DNA of 64,000 nucleotides from SLRI01 sp964393275 (GCA_964393275.1 CAYMTA010000001.1:110499-174498), one strand, 5' to 3'; positions 8,556-17,873 are shown, counted from the stretch's first letter. A program made the numbers and translations. The notes: generated by a model from the letters alone, not told the origin.

Positions 8556-10726
8556 GGTTGGTCTCCCGGTGATTGGGCTTGCGCCTGCAGGCGCTGGAGC
8601 ACCTCGACGATCGGTCCGAGCAGCGCCGCATCCGGCTCGGTCCCGAGCTTGTCGCAGCGGCCAAGATAATCTCGGACGTAGACCATCGTCAGGTCCGCAT
8701 GTGCGCCGGGCAAAGCGAGGAAAGGTCCGCTGATGGCGCGAATGGCTTCGACATCGAACGATATCGCGACGGCGGTCTGCCCGGCCTCATCATGTCGATC
8801 GGCGAGGTTGGAGAGACTCATGGCGAGATCGGGCTTGAAGGCGTCGGGCCTGGCCGCCGCCAGCTCGCGCCGCAGCGCCACCGCCTCCTCGGTGGCGGCC
8901 AGGGCGTCCTCGCGCCGGCCGAGCGCGCTGAGCATGGCGCCCAGATTGTTGAGCGTGCCGGCGAGATCGGGCTTGAAGGCGTCGGGCCTGGCCGCCGCCA
9001 GCTCGCGCCGCAGCGCCACCGCCTCCTCGGTGGCGGCCAGGGCGTCCTCGCGCCGGCCGAGCGCGCTGAGCATGGCGCCCAGATTGTTGAGCGTGCCGGC
9101 GAGATCGGGCTTGAAGGCGTCGGGCCTGGCCGCCGCCAGCTCGCGCCGCAGCGCCACCGCCTCCTCGGTGGCGGCCAGGGCGTCCTCGCGCCGGCCGAGC
9201 GCGCTGAACATGGCGCCCAGATTGTTGAGCGTGCCGGCGAGCAGCTCTGGTTGCTCGATTCTCGAGCCATGTAAGACTGCAGCGATACGGGAAAGGATGG
9301 CCGCGGCGCGTTCGCGAAGGTTGACCGTCTGCGGTGGGAGCTGATTGGCAATCGCCATGAGCTGGCCAGGATCATCGGCATGATCAGCAAGACGGTCCAG
9401 CCAGACGAGGCTGGGATGGTCGAGAGCGCCGGCGGCGAAGTCCTGGGCGGTGCGGATCACCGTCGCCGTGGTTTCGGGAGCGGCGCGGTCATAGGCTCGG
9501 GTGACCGTGGCGCCCTGCCAGTCCATTGACCGACGCTGTCCCTTGAAGGTGGCGAGGATCGCGGCTTCGCCGATCAGGTCGGGGCGGATGGGGGCGATCT
9601 GTCCGGCAGCTTCATCGGCGAGGTTGTCGGCGAGGTTGTCGGCGAGGAGATTGACGATGGCGTCGGGGCCGTTGCCGAGGGTGTGGCCCAGGATGGCGGC
9701 CTCGGCGGTGACGATCTCGGGCAGCAGATCGGCAGCGCAGCCGTTCATGAGGCCGATGAAGGCTGCCAGATGCTGGACGAGCCCGGCGTCGATGCCGCGC
9801 GCCCCGGCCAGCCGGGCGAGGCGGTCGAGCTCGGCCGCGGCCAGGCGTTCGGCGAGGTCCGTTCTGGTCAGGGCCAGCACGCGCGGGACATTCGTCTGGA
9901 CCGCGGTGAGGCCGGCCATGAGGAGATAGAGGGGCTCCAGCTCGATGGCGTCGCGCGTGATGGCGGCATCGAAAGCGGGGTCCGTGTCCGGCGCGGGAAG
10001 CGCCGGTGCCGCCGGCTTGCCGTGCAGGGTCGCGGAGGCGGCCATGATGGCGCCCAGAAGCGCCCGGCGCTCGCCCGGATCGTTGATGCGGCTGAGCTCG
10101 AGCGGCTCGGGCGGGTCGAGCAGGTCCTCGACGGGTGCGGTGCTGAATCCGGCGAAGCGGGTAAGCTCCGACCACCAGCCGATTTCCCCGCTGGCATGGC
10201 GCTCGAGGAGGAGCAGGCGCAAGGGCGGATGGTCGGCCGGATTGCGGTCGGCGAGGTCTTCCAGCCAGTGGCGGAGCGGCCCGGCCGACGTGGCGGCGTA
10301 GTCGACGACGACCAGGGTGGGCTCCGGCCAGTCCCAGGCGCGGACCTGCCCGTCACGCTGGAAGCGGGTCAGCTCGTCGTGGGCGAGAAAGCCGGCAGTC
10401 CAGCCCTGCGTCTCGGCCCGGCGGCAGAGCTCGAGGGCGAGGCGGGTCTTGCCGCTGCCGGCGCGGCCGATGCGGCACTGCACGGCGATGGGGCGTGGGC
10501 TTCCCAGCCACGTTTCCAGGGAGTCGAGATCGTGGTCGCGGCCGACGAGGTCGATCGGGCAGCGATAGGGGTCGAGAAGGTCGAGGTCCTTGCGGGGCGG
10601 GCGTCCGGCCTTGTGGCGGAGCGCCAGGGTCAGGCGGGCGGCGCCGCTATGGATCGTGACGGCGTTGTGGTCGCCGTCGATCTGGACGCCGATATTGCCC
10701 GATCCGTCCTGGCGCACGTTCTGCAT
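8552..10726 (-). CDS. STAND/NLR-like NTPase with TPR repeats and N-terminal amyloid-like motif
   Basis: 724 residues. Residues 4-25 carry the glycine/asparagine/glutamine motif shared with the downstream small protein. A P-loop NTPase follows: Walker A GRAGSGKT at 87-94 and Walker B TLVVVDY at 137-143. A helical middle region runs to about 490. Three 46-residue TPR units follow (about 497-635) that are almost identical to each other, then one degenerate unit and a C-terminal helix region. The domain order (signalling motif, NTPase switch, superstructure-forming repeats) is that of bacterial NLR-like STAND proteins. The start ATG at 10726 has a G-rich ribosome site just upstream. The ligand sensed by the TPR part is unknown. 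Confidence 0.8.
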   Translation of the reverse strand: MQNVRQDGSGNIGVQIDGDHNAVTIHSGAARLTLALRHKAGRPPRKDLDLLDPYRCPIDLVGRDHDLDSLETWLGSPRPIAVQCRIGRAGSGKTRLALELCRRAETQGWTAGFLAHDELTRFQRDGQVRAWDWPEPTLVVVDYAATSAGPLRHWLEDLADRNPADHPPLRLLLLERHASGEIGWWSELTRFAGFSTAPVEDLLDPPEPLELSRINDPGERRALLGAIMAASATLHGKPAAPALPAPDTDPAFDAAITRDAIELEPLYLLMAGLTAVQTNVPRVLALTRTDLAERLAAAELDRLARLAGARGIDAGLVQHLAAFIGLMNGCAADLLPEIVTAEAAILGHTLGNGPDAIVNLLADNLADNLADEAAGQIAPIRPDLIGEAAILATFKGQRRSMDWQGATVTRAYDRAAPETTATVIRTAQDFAAGALDHPSLVWLDRLADHADDPGQLMAIANQLPPQTVNLRERAAAILSRIAAVLHGSRIEQPELLAGTLNNLGAMFSALGRREDALAATEEAVALRRELAAARPDAFKPDLAGTLNNLGAMLSALGRREDALAATEEAVALRRELAAARPDAFKPDLAGTLNNLGAMLSALGRREDALAATEEAVALRRELAAARPDAFKPDLAMSLSNLADRHDEAGQTAVAISFDVEAIRAISGPFLALPGAHADLTMVYVRDYLGRCDKLGTEPDAALLGPIVEVLQRLQAQAQSPGDQP
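8823..9236. repeat. Three 138-bp near-identical tandem repeats encoding TPR units
   Basis: Copies lie at 8823-8960, 8961-9098 and 9099-9236. The first two read identical by eye. The third differs by one base (leucine to phenylalanine). Each encodes one 46-residue TPR unit of the NLR-like protein. Lack of synonymous differences implies very recent duplication or ongoing homogenisation. A smaller 12-bp tandem repeat, giving Asn-Leu-Ala-Asp repeated, lies in the same gene at 9616-9649. Confidence 0.95.
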
Positions 10727-10798
10727 CGGCCCCCGCCCGACGCTGCCCTATGGTAGGCGATAGTAGGGGACAACCAGGAAGTCGTCCAGCGAGCGCCC

Positions 10799-11773
10799 CT
10801 ATTCCACCAGATGACACGCCACCAGCCGGCCGTCGGGCTTGGGCTCGAGGGGGGGTGTCTCGATGCGGCAGCGGGGAATCGCGAAGGGGCAGCGGGTGTG
10901 GAAGGCGCAGCCGCTGGGCGGGTTCATGGGCGATGGCACGTCGCCTTCGAGCAGGATGCGCTCGCGCCTGGCGCGCGGGTTCGGCAGGGGTGCGGCGGAG
11001 ATCAGGGCGCGCGTGTAGGGGTGCAGCGGGTTGGCGAAGAGGGCTTCGCGGGTCGCGAGCTCGACGATCTTGCCGAGATACATGACGGCGACGCGGTGGC
11101 CGATATGCTCGACCACGCCGAGATCGTGGCTGACGAAGAGGTAGGCGAGGCCGAATTCCTCCTGCAGGTCCATGAGCAGATTGAGCACCTGCGCCTGGAC
11201 CGAGACGTCAAGGGCGGAGACCGGCTCGTCGGCGACGATCACCCGGGGCTCGAGCGCCAGGGCGCGGGCGATGCCGAGCCGCTGGCGCTGGCCCCCTGAG
11301 AACTCGAAGGGGTAGCGGTTCATCGAATCGCGCCGGAGCCCGACCTTCTCGAAGAGCAGCGCCATGCGCTCCTCGCGGTCGGCGCGCGAGATGTCGCTGT
11401 AGTTCTCGAGCGGCTCGCTGACGATGCGCCCGGCGGTCATGCGCGGGTTGAGCGAGGCGTAGGGATCCTGGAAGACGATCTGGATGCGCTTGCGGAAGGG
11501 CCGCATCGCCTCGGCATCGAGCGTGCCGACCTCGGTGCCGTCGAGCCTGATCGATCCCGCCGTGGGCTCGATCAGGCGAAGCGCCACCTTGGCCACCGTC
11601 GACTTGCCGCAGCCGGATTCGCCGACGAGGCAGAGCGTCTCGCCCGGCGCAATCGCGAAGCTCACCCCGTCCACCGCCTTGACCTGCGCCACGGTGCGCT
11701 TGAGCAGCCCCTTCAGCACCGGGAAGTGCTTCTTCAGGCCGGTGACCTCGAGCGCGGGCGGTATGGCGGTCAT
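10799..11773 (-). CDS. Peptide ABC transporter ATP-binding protein (DppF/OppF-like)
   Basis: 324 residues. Walker A GESGCGKST, signature FSGGQRQRLGIARAL and Walker B VIVADEP are present. The C-terminal oligopeptide-transporter extension has the cysteine cluster (CAFHTRCPFAIPRC) typical of OppF/DppF and linked to a [4Fe-4S] site in some members. It is the last gene of a five-gene minus-strand dipeptide/oligopeptide importer, and its start overlaps the DppD-like stop (ATGA). Confidence 0.92.
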   Translation of the reverse strand: MTAIPPALEVTGLKKHFPVLKGLLKRTVAQVKAVDGVSFAIAPGETLCLVGESGCGKSTVAKVALRLIEPTAGSIRLDGTEVGTLDAEAMRPFRKRIQIVFQDPYASLNPRMTAGRIVSEPLENYSDISRADREERMALLFEKVGLRRDSMNRYPFEFSGGQRQRLGIARALALEPRVIVADEPVSALDVSVQAQVLNLLMDLQEEFGLAYLFVSHDLGVVEHIGHRVAVMYLGKIVELATREALFANPLHPYTRALISAAPLPNPRARRERILLEGDVPSPMNPPSGCAFHTRCPFAIPRCRIETPPLEPKPDGRLVACHLVE

Positions 11774-12786
11774 GCCACCAGCTCCGTCGCCAGCACGCGC
11801 TCGGCCTCGTGGCAGGCGGTGACGTGGCCCTCGCCGACCGGCCGGAGCGCTGGCGTGTCGCTGCGGCAGCGCTCGACCACGAAGGGGCAGCGCGGGGCGA
11901 AGGCGCAGCCAATGATCGGCTCGCGCAGCGACGGCACGATGCCCGGGATCTCGGTCAGCCGGCGCTGGCGGCCGCGGCCGGCGAAGCTCGGGATCGAGGT
12001 CATGAGGCCGCGTGTGTAGGGATGGGCCGGCCGGTCGAAGAGTTCGATGACCTCGGCCTCCTCGATCTTGCGGCCGGCATACATGACGATCACCCGCTGG
12101 CAGGTCTCGGCCACCACGCCGAGATCGTGGGTGATCAGGATCACCGCGGCCCCGGTGCGCGACTTGAGCTCGATCATCAGGTTCAGGATCTGCGCCTGGA
12201 TGGTGACGTCGAGGGCCGTCGTCGGCTCGTCGGCGATCAGCAGCTTGGGATTGCAGGCGAGGGCGATGGCGATCATCACCCGCTGGCGCATGCCGCCCGA
12301 GAACTGGTGCGGGTAGTCGCCGAGCCGCCGCTCGGCATCGGGAATGCGCACCAGCTTCAGCATCTCGACGGCGCGCTTTTTGGCCTCGTCCCGGCTCGCA
12401 CCCTCGTGGATGCGCACCGCCTCGGCGATCTGGTCGCCGATGGTCAGGACCGGGTTGAGGCTGGTCATCGGCTCCTGGAAGATCATCGCCACCCGGTTGC
12501 CGCGAATGGCGCGCATCCGGGCCTCGTCGAGCTCGAGAAGATCGGTGCCCTCGAGCTCGACCCTGCCGCCGACCGTGCGGGCCAGCCGGTCGGGCAATAG
12601 CCGCATGATCGAAAGGGCGGTCACACTCTTGCCGCAGCCCGATTCGCCGACGATGCCGACCGTCTCGCCGGGCATGACGTCGAACGACAGGCCGTCCACC
12701 GCCCGGGTGATCCCGTCGGCGGTGAAGAAATGCGTCTCGAGGCCCTGGACGCTGAGGAGAGGCCGGGTCACGGGCGGTCGTCTCAC
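11770..12786 (-). CDS. Peptide ABC transporter ATP-binding protein (DppD/OppD-like)
   Basis: 338 residues. Walker A GESGCGKSV, FSGGMRQRVMIAIAL signature and LLIADEP Walker B are present, with the C-terminal cysteine-containing block CAFAPRCPFVVERC of OppD/DppD proteins. The start codon is GTG, overlapping the upstream permease stop (GTGA). With the DppF-like subunit it should form the heterodimeric motor of the importer. Confidence 0.92.
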   Translation of the reverse strand: MRRPPVTRPLLSVQGLETHFFTADGITRAVDGLSFDVMPGETVGIVGESGCGKSVTALSIMRLLPDRLARTVGGRVELEGTDLLELDEARMRAIRGNRVAMIFQEPMTSLNPVLTIGDQIAEAVRIHEGASRDEAKKRAVEMLKLVRIPDAERRLGDYPHQFSGGMRQRVMIAIALACNPKLLIADEPTTALDVTIQAQILNLMIELKSRTGAAVILITHDLGVVAETCQRVIVMYAGRKIEEAEVIELFDRPAHPYTRGLMTSIPSFAGRGRQRRLTEIPGIVPSLREPIIGCAFAPRCPFVVERCRSDTPALRPVGEGHVTACHEAERVLATELVA

Positions 12787-13658
12787 ATCCGCCGGGCGAG
12801 GCGCGGGTCGAGCCGGTCGCGCAGCCCGTCGCCGAGCAGGTTGACGGCGAGCACGACGATGGCGAGGGCGATGCCCGGGCAGAAGATGGTCCAGGGAGCG
12901 ACGCTGAGATAGAGCCGGCTCTGGGCGATCATGTTGCCCCAGGTCGGCACGTCCGGCGGCGTGCCGGCACCGAGGAAGGAGAGCGCCGCCTCCACCAGGA
13001 TCGCCGAGGCGCAGATATAGGTCGACTGCACGATCAAGGGGGCGATCGTGTTCGGCAGGATGTGGCGGCGGATGATCCGAAGCGTGCGGGTGCCGCTCGC
13101 TACCGCCGCCTCGACATAGGGCGCCTCGCGCACGCTGAGCACGACGGCCCGCACCAGGCGAACGACGCGCGGCACTTCGGGGATGGTGATGGCGACGATG
13201 ACGATGAGGACGCTGGCCTTGGTCAGCGCCACCAGCGCGATCGCCAGCAGGATCGCCGGGATCGCCATGAGCCCGTCCATCAGCCGCATGACGACCGCGT
13301 CGATCCTGCGGAAATAGCCGCTGACGAGGCCAATCGCGAGGCCGACGACGATCGAGAAGATGGCGACCGAGAGGCCGACGAGGAGCGAGATCCGCGCCCC
13401 GTAGACGGTGCGGGCGAAGACGTCGCGGCCGAGATGATCGGTGCCGAACCAGAACGCGGCCGAGGGCGGCCTCAACCGCTCCGCCGGGGTCATGGCCACC
13501 GGATCGCCGGCGAAGAGTGGCGCCGCCAGCGCCAGGAGCAGAAGGACGATCAGGATCACCCCGCCGAGCGCCATGGTGGGGTTGCGCCGAAGGAAGCGGG
13601 CGAACGACGGCCGCGTGCGGGGCGGCGGGGTGGTGATCGCGGCCGGGACGGTGCTCAA
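12783..13658 (-). CDS. Peptide ABC transporter permease (DppC/OppC-like)
   Basis: About 291 residues. The N-terminal region ends in a first membrane span (LGGVILIVLLLLALAAPLFA), then the OppC_N/DppC loop FGTDHLGRDVFARTVYGARISL, and a permease EAA loop with EAAVASGTRTLRIIRRHILPN. TTG at 13658 is chosen because it is in frame and overlaps the DppB stop by 4 bases, as at other junctions in this operon. A later ATG exists at the first membrane span but would cut the cytoplasmic N-terminus. Confidence 0.88.
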   Translation of the reverse strand: MSTVPAAITTPPPRTRPSFARFLRRNPTMALGGVILIVLLLLALAAPLFAGDPVAMTPAERLRPPSAAFWFGTDHLGRDVFARTVYGARISLLVGLSVAIFSIVVGLAIGLVSGYFRRIDAVVMRLMDGLMAIPAILLAIALVALTKASVLIVIVAITIPEVPRVVRLVRAVVLSVREAPYVEAAVASGTRTLRIIRRHILPNTIAPLIVQSTYICASAILVEAALSFLGAGTPPDVPTWGNMIAQSRLYLSVAPWTIFCPGIALAIVVLAVNLLGDGLRDRLDPRLARRM

Positions 13659-14596
13659 TAGCGGATCCTCGGGTCGAGGAAGCTGTAGGAGAGATCGACC
13701 AGCAGGTTGACCAGCACGTAGACGCCCGAGAAGAGCAGGATGACGCCCTGGATGATCGGGTAGTCGCGCTTGGCGATGGCGTCGACCACCAGCCGGCCGA
13801 CGCCCGGGATGTTGAAGACGGTCTCGGTGATGACCACGCCGCCGATCAGGAGCGCCACGCCGATGCCGATCACCGTGACAATGGGCACGCCGGCATTCTT
13901 CAAGGCGTGCTTGAGCAGCATCGACCGCGTGGCCACTCCCTTGGCCCGGGCCGTTCGGATGTAGTCCTCCGACAGCACCTCGAGCATGGAGGTCCGGGTG
14001 ATCCGGGCGATCAGGGCCACATAGGCGAGCCCGAGGGCGATGGTCGGCAGGACCAGCCGCTCCAGCCAGGGGCCGATGCCGTCGGCGATGGGCGCGTAGC
14101 CCTGCACCGGCAGCCAGCGCAGATTGATCGAGAAGAGATAGATCAGGAGGTAGCCGACGACGAAGACCGGGACCGAGAAGCCGAGCACGGAGAAGCCCAT
14201 GAGGGCCCGGTCGATCAGCGTGCCGGCCCGCCACGCCGCGAGCACGCCGAACGAGACGGCGATCACCACGGCGAAGACGATGGTGGTGAGCGAGAGCGAG
14301 ACGGTGGGCTCGAGCCGCTCCATGATCAGCTTGGCCACCGGCTCGTTGGAGAAGATCGAGATGCCGAGATCGCCCTGCAGCACACCGCCGGACCAGCGGA
14401 TGAACTGCACCGGCAGGGGATCGTCGAGCCCGAGCTTTTCCCGGATCTGGGCGATCTGCTCGGAGGTCGCGTTGTCGCCGGCGACGATCGCCGCCGGATC
14501 GCCCGGCGAGAGGTGCAGGAGCAGGAAGACGAAGACGCCAACGATGCCCATGACGAGCACCGTCGAGCCCAGGCGGCGGATGATGTAGCCGAGCAT
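13655..14596 (-). CDS. Peptide ABC transporter permease (DppB/OppB-like)
   Basis: 313 residues with the N-terminal DppB block (IIRRLGSTVLVMGIVGVFVF and LSPGDPAA), a large periplasmic loop, and the EAA motif in RTARAKGVATRSMLLKHALKN. The size and six-span pattern match OppB/DppB. It is separated from the binding-protein gene by 68 bases that hold a hairpin. Confidence 0.92.
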   Translation of the reverse strand: MLGYIIRRLGSTVLVMGIVGVFVFLLLHLSPGDPAAIVAGDNATSEQIAQIREKLGLDDPLPVQFIRWSGGVLQGDLGISIFSNEPVAKLIMERLEPTVSLSLTTIVFAVVIAVSFGVLAAWRAGTLIDRALMGFSVLGFSVPVFVVGYLLIYLFSINLRWLPVQGYAPIADGIGPWLERLVLPTIALGLAYVALIARITRTSMLEVLSEDYIRTARAKGVATRSMLLKHALKNAGVPIVTVIGIGVALLIGGVVITETVFNIPGVGRLVVDAIAKRDYPIIQGVILLFSGVYVLVNLLVDLSYSFLDPRIRY

Positions 14597-14605
14597 CGTT
14601 CAGCC

Positions 14606-14633
14606 GGGGCGGCGCCGCGCGCGGCACCACCCC
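14606..14633 (-). terminator. Intercistronic hairpin between peptide-binding protein and DppB-like permease
   Basis: On the minus strand an 11-bp stem (GGGGTGGTGCC / GGCGCCGCCCC, two G-U pairs) closes a GCGCGC loop. It lies between the binding-protein stop and the permease start, the same position as the hairpin at 921-942. It is probably an mRNA-stabilising or partial termination signal. No U tract follows. Confidence 0.45.
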
Positions 14634-14664
14634 TTCGCGCTGGAACGATGGAAGGCGGGCAGGA

Positions 14665-16275
14665 TCAGACCCGCTCGATGTTCCAGAATGGAATGATCTC
14701 CGGGATCTTCAGGAATCCCTGGAGGTTCGAGCGGTAGGCGACCGGCGACACCCACTGGCCGAGCCAGACATGCGGCACGAAGTTCCAGGCGTTCTCCTGG
14801 AACTGGCGGGCGATCTCCTTCTGCGCCTCGAGCCCGTCGGCGGCCGCCCATTCGTCGCGCAGCCGCTCGTTGGTCGCGTCCTCGGGCCAGCCGAACCAGC
14901 CCTTGGTGCCGTTGGCGGCATGGCCGGCCAGGGCGATCGGGTTGCCGGCGGAGGCGGCGCCCGCCCAGGTGATGAAGATGTTCCAGCCGCCCTGGTCCGG
15001 CGGATCCTGCACGGCACGGCGGGTCACGACGCCGCCCCAGTCCGAGGTGGCGAGCTCGGCATTGACGCCGATGTCGCGCAGCCGCTGGGCCACGAGCTGC
15101 GCCGAGTTGTTCATGAAGTCGACATTGGTGGCGTGCAGCACGATGACCGGCCGGCCGTCATAGCCGGCCTCCTCGAAGAGCTGCTTCGCCCTGGCGGGGT
15201 CGGGGGCGGCCTTGAACCAGTCGGTGTTGGCGTCGTTCTCCATCGGCGTGCCGCAGGCGAAATCGGAGGCGCACTTTCTGTAGTAGCGCGGGTCGCCGAA
15301 GGTCGCCTTCATGAACTCTTCCTGGTCGATCAGGTAGAGCATCGCCTGGCGCGCCTTGACGTTGTCGAAGGGCGGATAGAGGAAGTTGAGCCGCATCCAG
15401 CCGAAATTGCCGGTCTCGTTCAGGACGTCGACGGTGATGTCGGGATCGGCCTCGAGCACGCCCAAAAGGTCGATCGGCGGCAGCTCCATGAAGTCGATCT
15501 CGCCCGCCTGGAGGGCAGCCATGGCGGTCTGCGAATCCTCGATGTTCTCGTAGATCACGCGATCCATCTTGACGACCTTGCCGCCGGCCATGCCGGAGGC
15601 GGGCTCGGAACGTGGCACGTAGTTGGGATTCTTGTCGTAGACGTACTGCGCCCCCTGCCGGGTCTCGTCGCGATTGAAGATGAACGGGCCGGAGCCGATG
15701 TACTCGGTGATCTGCTCCATGGGATCGGTCAGCGCCTCCTTCTCCCGCATGATGTAGAGGAGCGGCGTCGAGGTCTTGGCCATGATATCGATGACGAGGC
15801 CGTAGGGCTCGTTCAGCTCGATGGCGAAGCGCTTGTCGTCCTTGGCGACGATGTCCTTGACCCGCAGCATCATGTGCTGGCCGGCGCCGTCGCGCGCCGC
15901 CCAGCGGCGGATGGAGGCCACCACGTCGCGCGACGTGACCGGCGTGCCGTCGGAGAATTGCAGCCCGTCGCGCAGCTCGAAGTCGTAGGTGAGCTTGTCG
16001 TCGGAGACCGTCCAGTTGTCGACCATCTGCGGCTGCGGCTTCATCTCCGCGTCCAGCGCGAAGAGCGTGTCGTAGATCATCGCCCCGTGATAGGCGGTGA
16101 TGTTGGCCGTGGTCCAGATCGGGTCGAAGGCCCGAAGATCGCCCTGCATGACCGCCCTGAGCGTGCCGCCCGAGCCCTGCGCCCGGACCCGCCGCCAGGG
16201 CAGGCCGGTCAGCGTCGCGCCGGCCGCGGCTGTCGCCATGGAGCCGTGAACGAAAGTCCTGCGTGTCGATCGCAT
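14665..16275 (-). CDS. Peptide ABC transporter substrate-binding protein (SBP family 5), Tat-exported
   Basis: 536 residues from the chosen start. The N-terminus has STRRTFVHG followed by a hydrophobic A/G-rich stretch and RVRAQG, a twin-arginine signal peptide. SBP_bac_5 features follow: IWTTANITAYHGAMIYDTLFALD near residue 60, DNWTVSDDKLTYDFELRDGLQFSDGTPVTS, and the C-terminal lobe with NEYPGW-like positions replaced. Two other in-frame ATGs lie 9 and 69 bases upstream. ATG 16275 is preferred because AAGGGA sits 9 bases before it. It delivers peptides or similar ligands to the DppBCDF-like complex. Confidence 0.88.
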   Translation of the reverse strand: MRSTRRTFVHGSMATAAAGATLTGLPWRRVRAQGSGGTLRAVMQGDLRAFDPIWTTANITAYHGAMIYDTLFALDAEMKPQPQMVDNWTVSDDKLTYDFELRDGLQFSDGTPVTSRDVVASIRRWAARDGAGQHMMLRVKDIVAKDDKRFAIELNEPYGLVIDIMAKTSTPLLYIMREKEALTDPMEQITEYIGSGPFIFNRDETRQGAQYVYDKNPNYVPRSEPASGMAGGKVVKMDRVIYENIEDSQTAMAALQAGEIDFMELPPIDLLGVLEADPDITVDVLNETGNFGWMRLNFLYPPFDNVKARQAMLYLIDQEEFMKATFGDPRYYRKCASDFACGTPMENDANTDWFKAAPDPARAKQLFEEAGYDGRPVIVLHATNVDFMNNSAQLVAQRLRDIGVNAELATSDWGGVVTRRAVQDPPDQGGWNIFITWAGAASAGNPIALAGHAANGTKGWFGWPEDATNERLRDEWAAADGLEAQKEIARQFQENAWNFVPHVWLGQWVSPVAYRSNLQGFLKIPEIIPFWNIERV

Positions 16276-16394
16276 CGGTGCCATTCCCTTCTTCGTGCTT
16301 GTTGCCCGGCCCTGCCCTGCCGGATCAGGGCCTGTTCGTGCCATGATTTCCGAATTCGCGCCTGGGCGAAAGCCTTATTTCCCCCCGACACCCT

Positions 16395-17873
16395 TCAGAC
16401 CAGCAGCTGCCCCGGCGGCAGCTCGTCGTGCGGCCAGAGTGGGCGGCTGATCTTCCTGTAGGGATAACGCCGAGCATCGAGCGGTGACGGACCCAGCCCG
16501 TCGCAGTAGAGCACCTCGCTCGCGATCGGCGCGAAGGCCGCGTGGAAGTGGTGCGTCGACTTCACCCCGATATAGCGCTTGGTCGCGAGATCGATGCCGA
16601 CCTCGCTGAAGATCTCGGTGCCGAGCGCCTGGGTCCGGTTGGTGATCAGCGTCACCTCGACGCTGCCGCCGGCCGTCGCAATCCGAATGCCCGCGGCGTC
16701 GCCGAACGAGACCTTGGCCGTCCCGAACGATTGCCAACCGTCGCGCTTCAGCCCGATGAGCGTCACCTCGGCGTCGACGGGCATCCCAGACGCGATCGAC
16801 GCCTTGCCGCCGAAGCGGAGCGGGAAGGTCGAGCCGATCTCCCTCGTGTGGCAGATCGCGACGGCGAAGGGATCCCAGAAAGGCCCGATCGCGGCATCGC
16901 CGCAGCCGCGCTCCAGCAGGCGCTTGAGCACGTTGGTGTTGTCGGAAGCCGCCCCGCCGCCGGCATTGTCGGACGGGTCGGCCACCACCACGGGGCCCGC
17001 CTGCGCCGCATAGGCCTGGTCGATCGCCTCGTCGATCGAGAGATGCGGCGGCCGCCAGGTGCCGCGGCGGGCCCTGACCTCGTCGCCGAGCTCGAGCGCC
17101 AGGGCGTCGCCCTTGGCCTTGGCGTCGTCGGTCACGACCAGCACCCGCGCGCCCTGGTCCGGCACGTCGCCCTGGGTGAAGCCGTGCGCCAGCGACACTG
17201 ACAGGATCTCGGGCCGCGCCTCGTGCAGCTTCATCTTCGCCACGAACGAGCGCGCCGGCTCGCGCGTCGTCGGAAAAAGGTCGTCCATCCGGCAGTCGTA
17301 GAGCGACATGACCGGGTGGACCTCGCCCCGGATCGTGCGGGTCACGATGCTCACCAGCTCCTCCGCCCGCTCGACGAAGTCGGTGTGCGGGTACTCCTTG
17401 AAGAGGATGATGACGTCGGCGTTCCTGACCCGCTTCTCGGTCAGATGACAATGCGGGTCGAACTCCACGCCGATCACCGCCTCGGGCCCGACCAGCTCGC
17501 GCACCCGCTCGATCAGCTCGCCTTCGCAGTCGTCGCAACCCTGGGCCAGCATCGCCCCGTGCAGCCCGAGCAGCACCCCGTCGACCGGCAGCGCCGCCCG
17601 GAGCTGGCCCAGGATCTCGTCGCGCATCGATTCGTAGTCGGCCTGGACCACGGGCGCCGACGGCTCGGCCCAGAAGCACGAGCCCTCGATCAGCTCGAAG
17701 CCCTCCTGCGCCGCCCGGTTGCGCGCCACCCACAAGGGTGCGGTCGAATGGGTCGGCCGGTCCGGATGCTCGTCCGGCCGAAAATAGACGCAGTCCTCGA
17801 AGCTCCGCCGGTCGGTCGGCACCGGCGAGAACGAGTTGGATTCGGTCGCGAGGGAGGCTGTGAAGAGTCGCAT
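16395..17873 (-). CDS. M81 family metallopeptidase (MlrC / microcystinase C-like)
   Basis: 492 residues. N-terminal FTASLATESNSFSP, then GVLLGLHGAMLAQGCDDCEGELI and GVEFDPHCHLTEKRV give the Asp/His and H-x-H metal ligands of the MlrC N-terminal domain. The C-terminal MlrC domain carries VVVADPSDNAGGGAASDNT. MlrC enzymes are zinc peptidases; the family is common next to peptide importers. The gene sits 120 bases downstream of the peptide-binding protein start, on the same strand, and may provide hydrolysis of imported peptides. It is divergent from the creatininase-family gene. Confidence 0.9.
   Translation of the reverse strand: MRLFTASLATESNSFSPVPTDRRSFEDCVYFRPDEHPDRPTHSTAPLWVARNRAAQEGFELIEGSCFWAEPSAPVVQADYESMRDEILGQLRAALPVDGVLLGLHGAMLAQGCDDCEGELIERVRELVGPEAVIGVEFDPHCHLTEKRVRNADVIILFKEYPHTDFVERAEELVSIVTRTIRGEVHPVMSLYDCRMDDLFPTTREPARSFVAKMKLHEARPEILSVSLAHGFTQGDVPDQGARVLVVTDDAKAKGDALALELGDEVRARRGTWRPPHLSIDEAIDQAYAAQAGPVVVADPSDNAGGGAASDNTNVLKRLLERGCGDAAIGPFWDPFAVAICHTREIGSTFPLRFGGKASIASGMPVDAEVTLIGLKRDGWQSFGTAKVSFGDAAGIRIATAGGSVEVTLITNRTQALGTEIFSEVGIDLATKRYIGVKSTHHFHAAFAPIASEVLYCDGLGPSPLDARRYPYRKISRPLWPHDELPPGQLLV

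Noticed and set aside
9683..10756. 357-residue plus-strand frame across the NLR-like gene
   Set aside because: It is antisense to a gene with clear Walker motifs and TPRs, and it has no recognisable domain.
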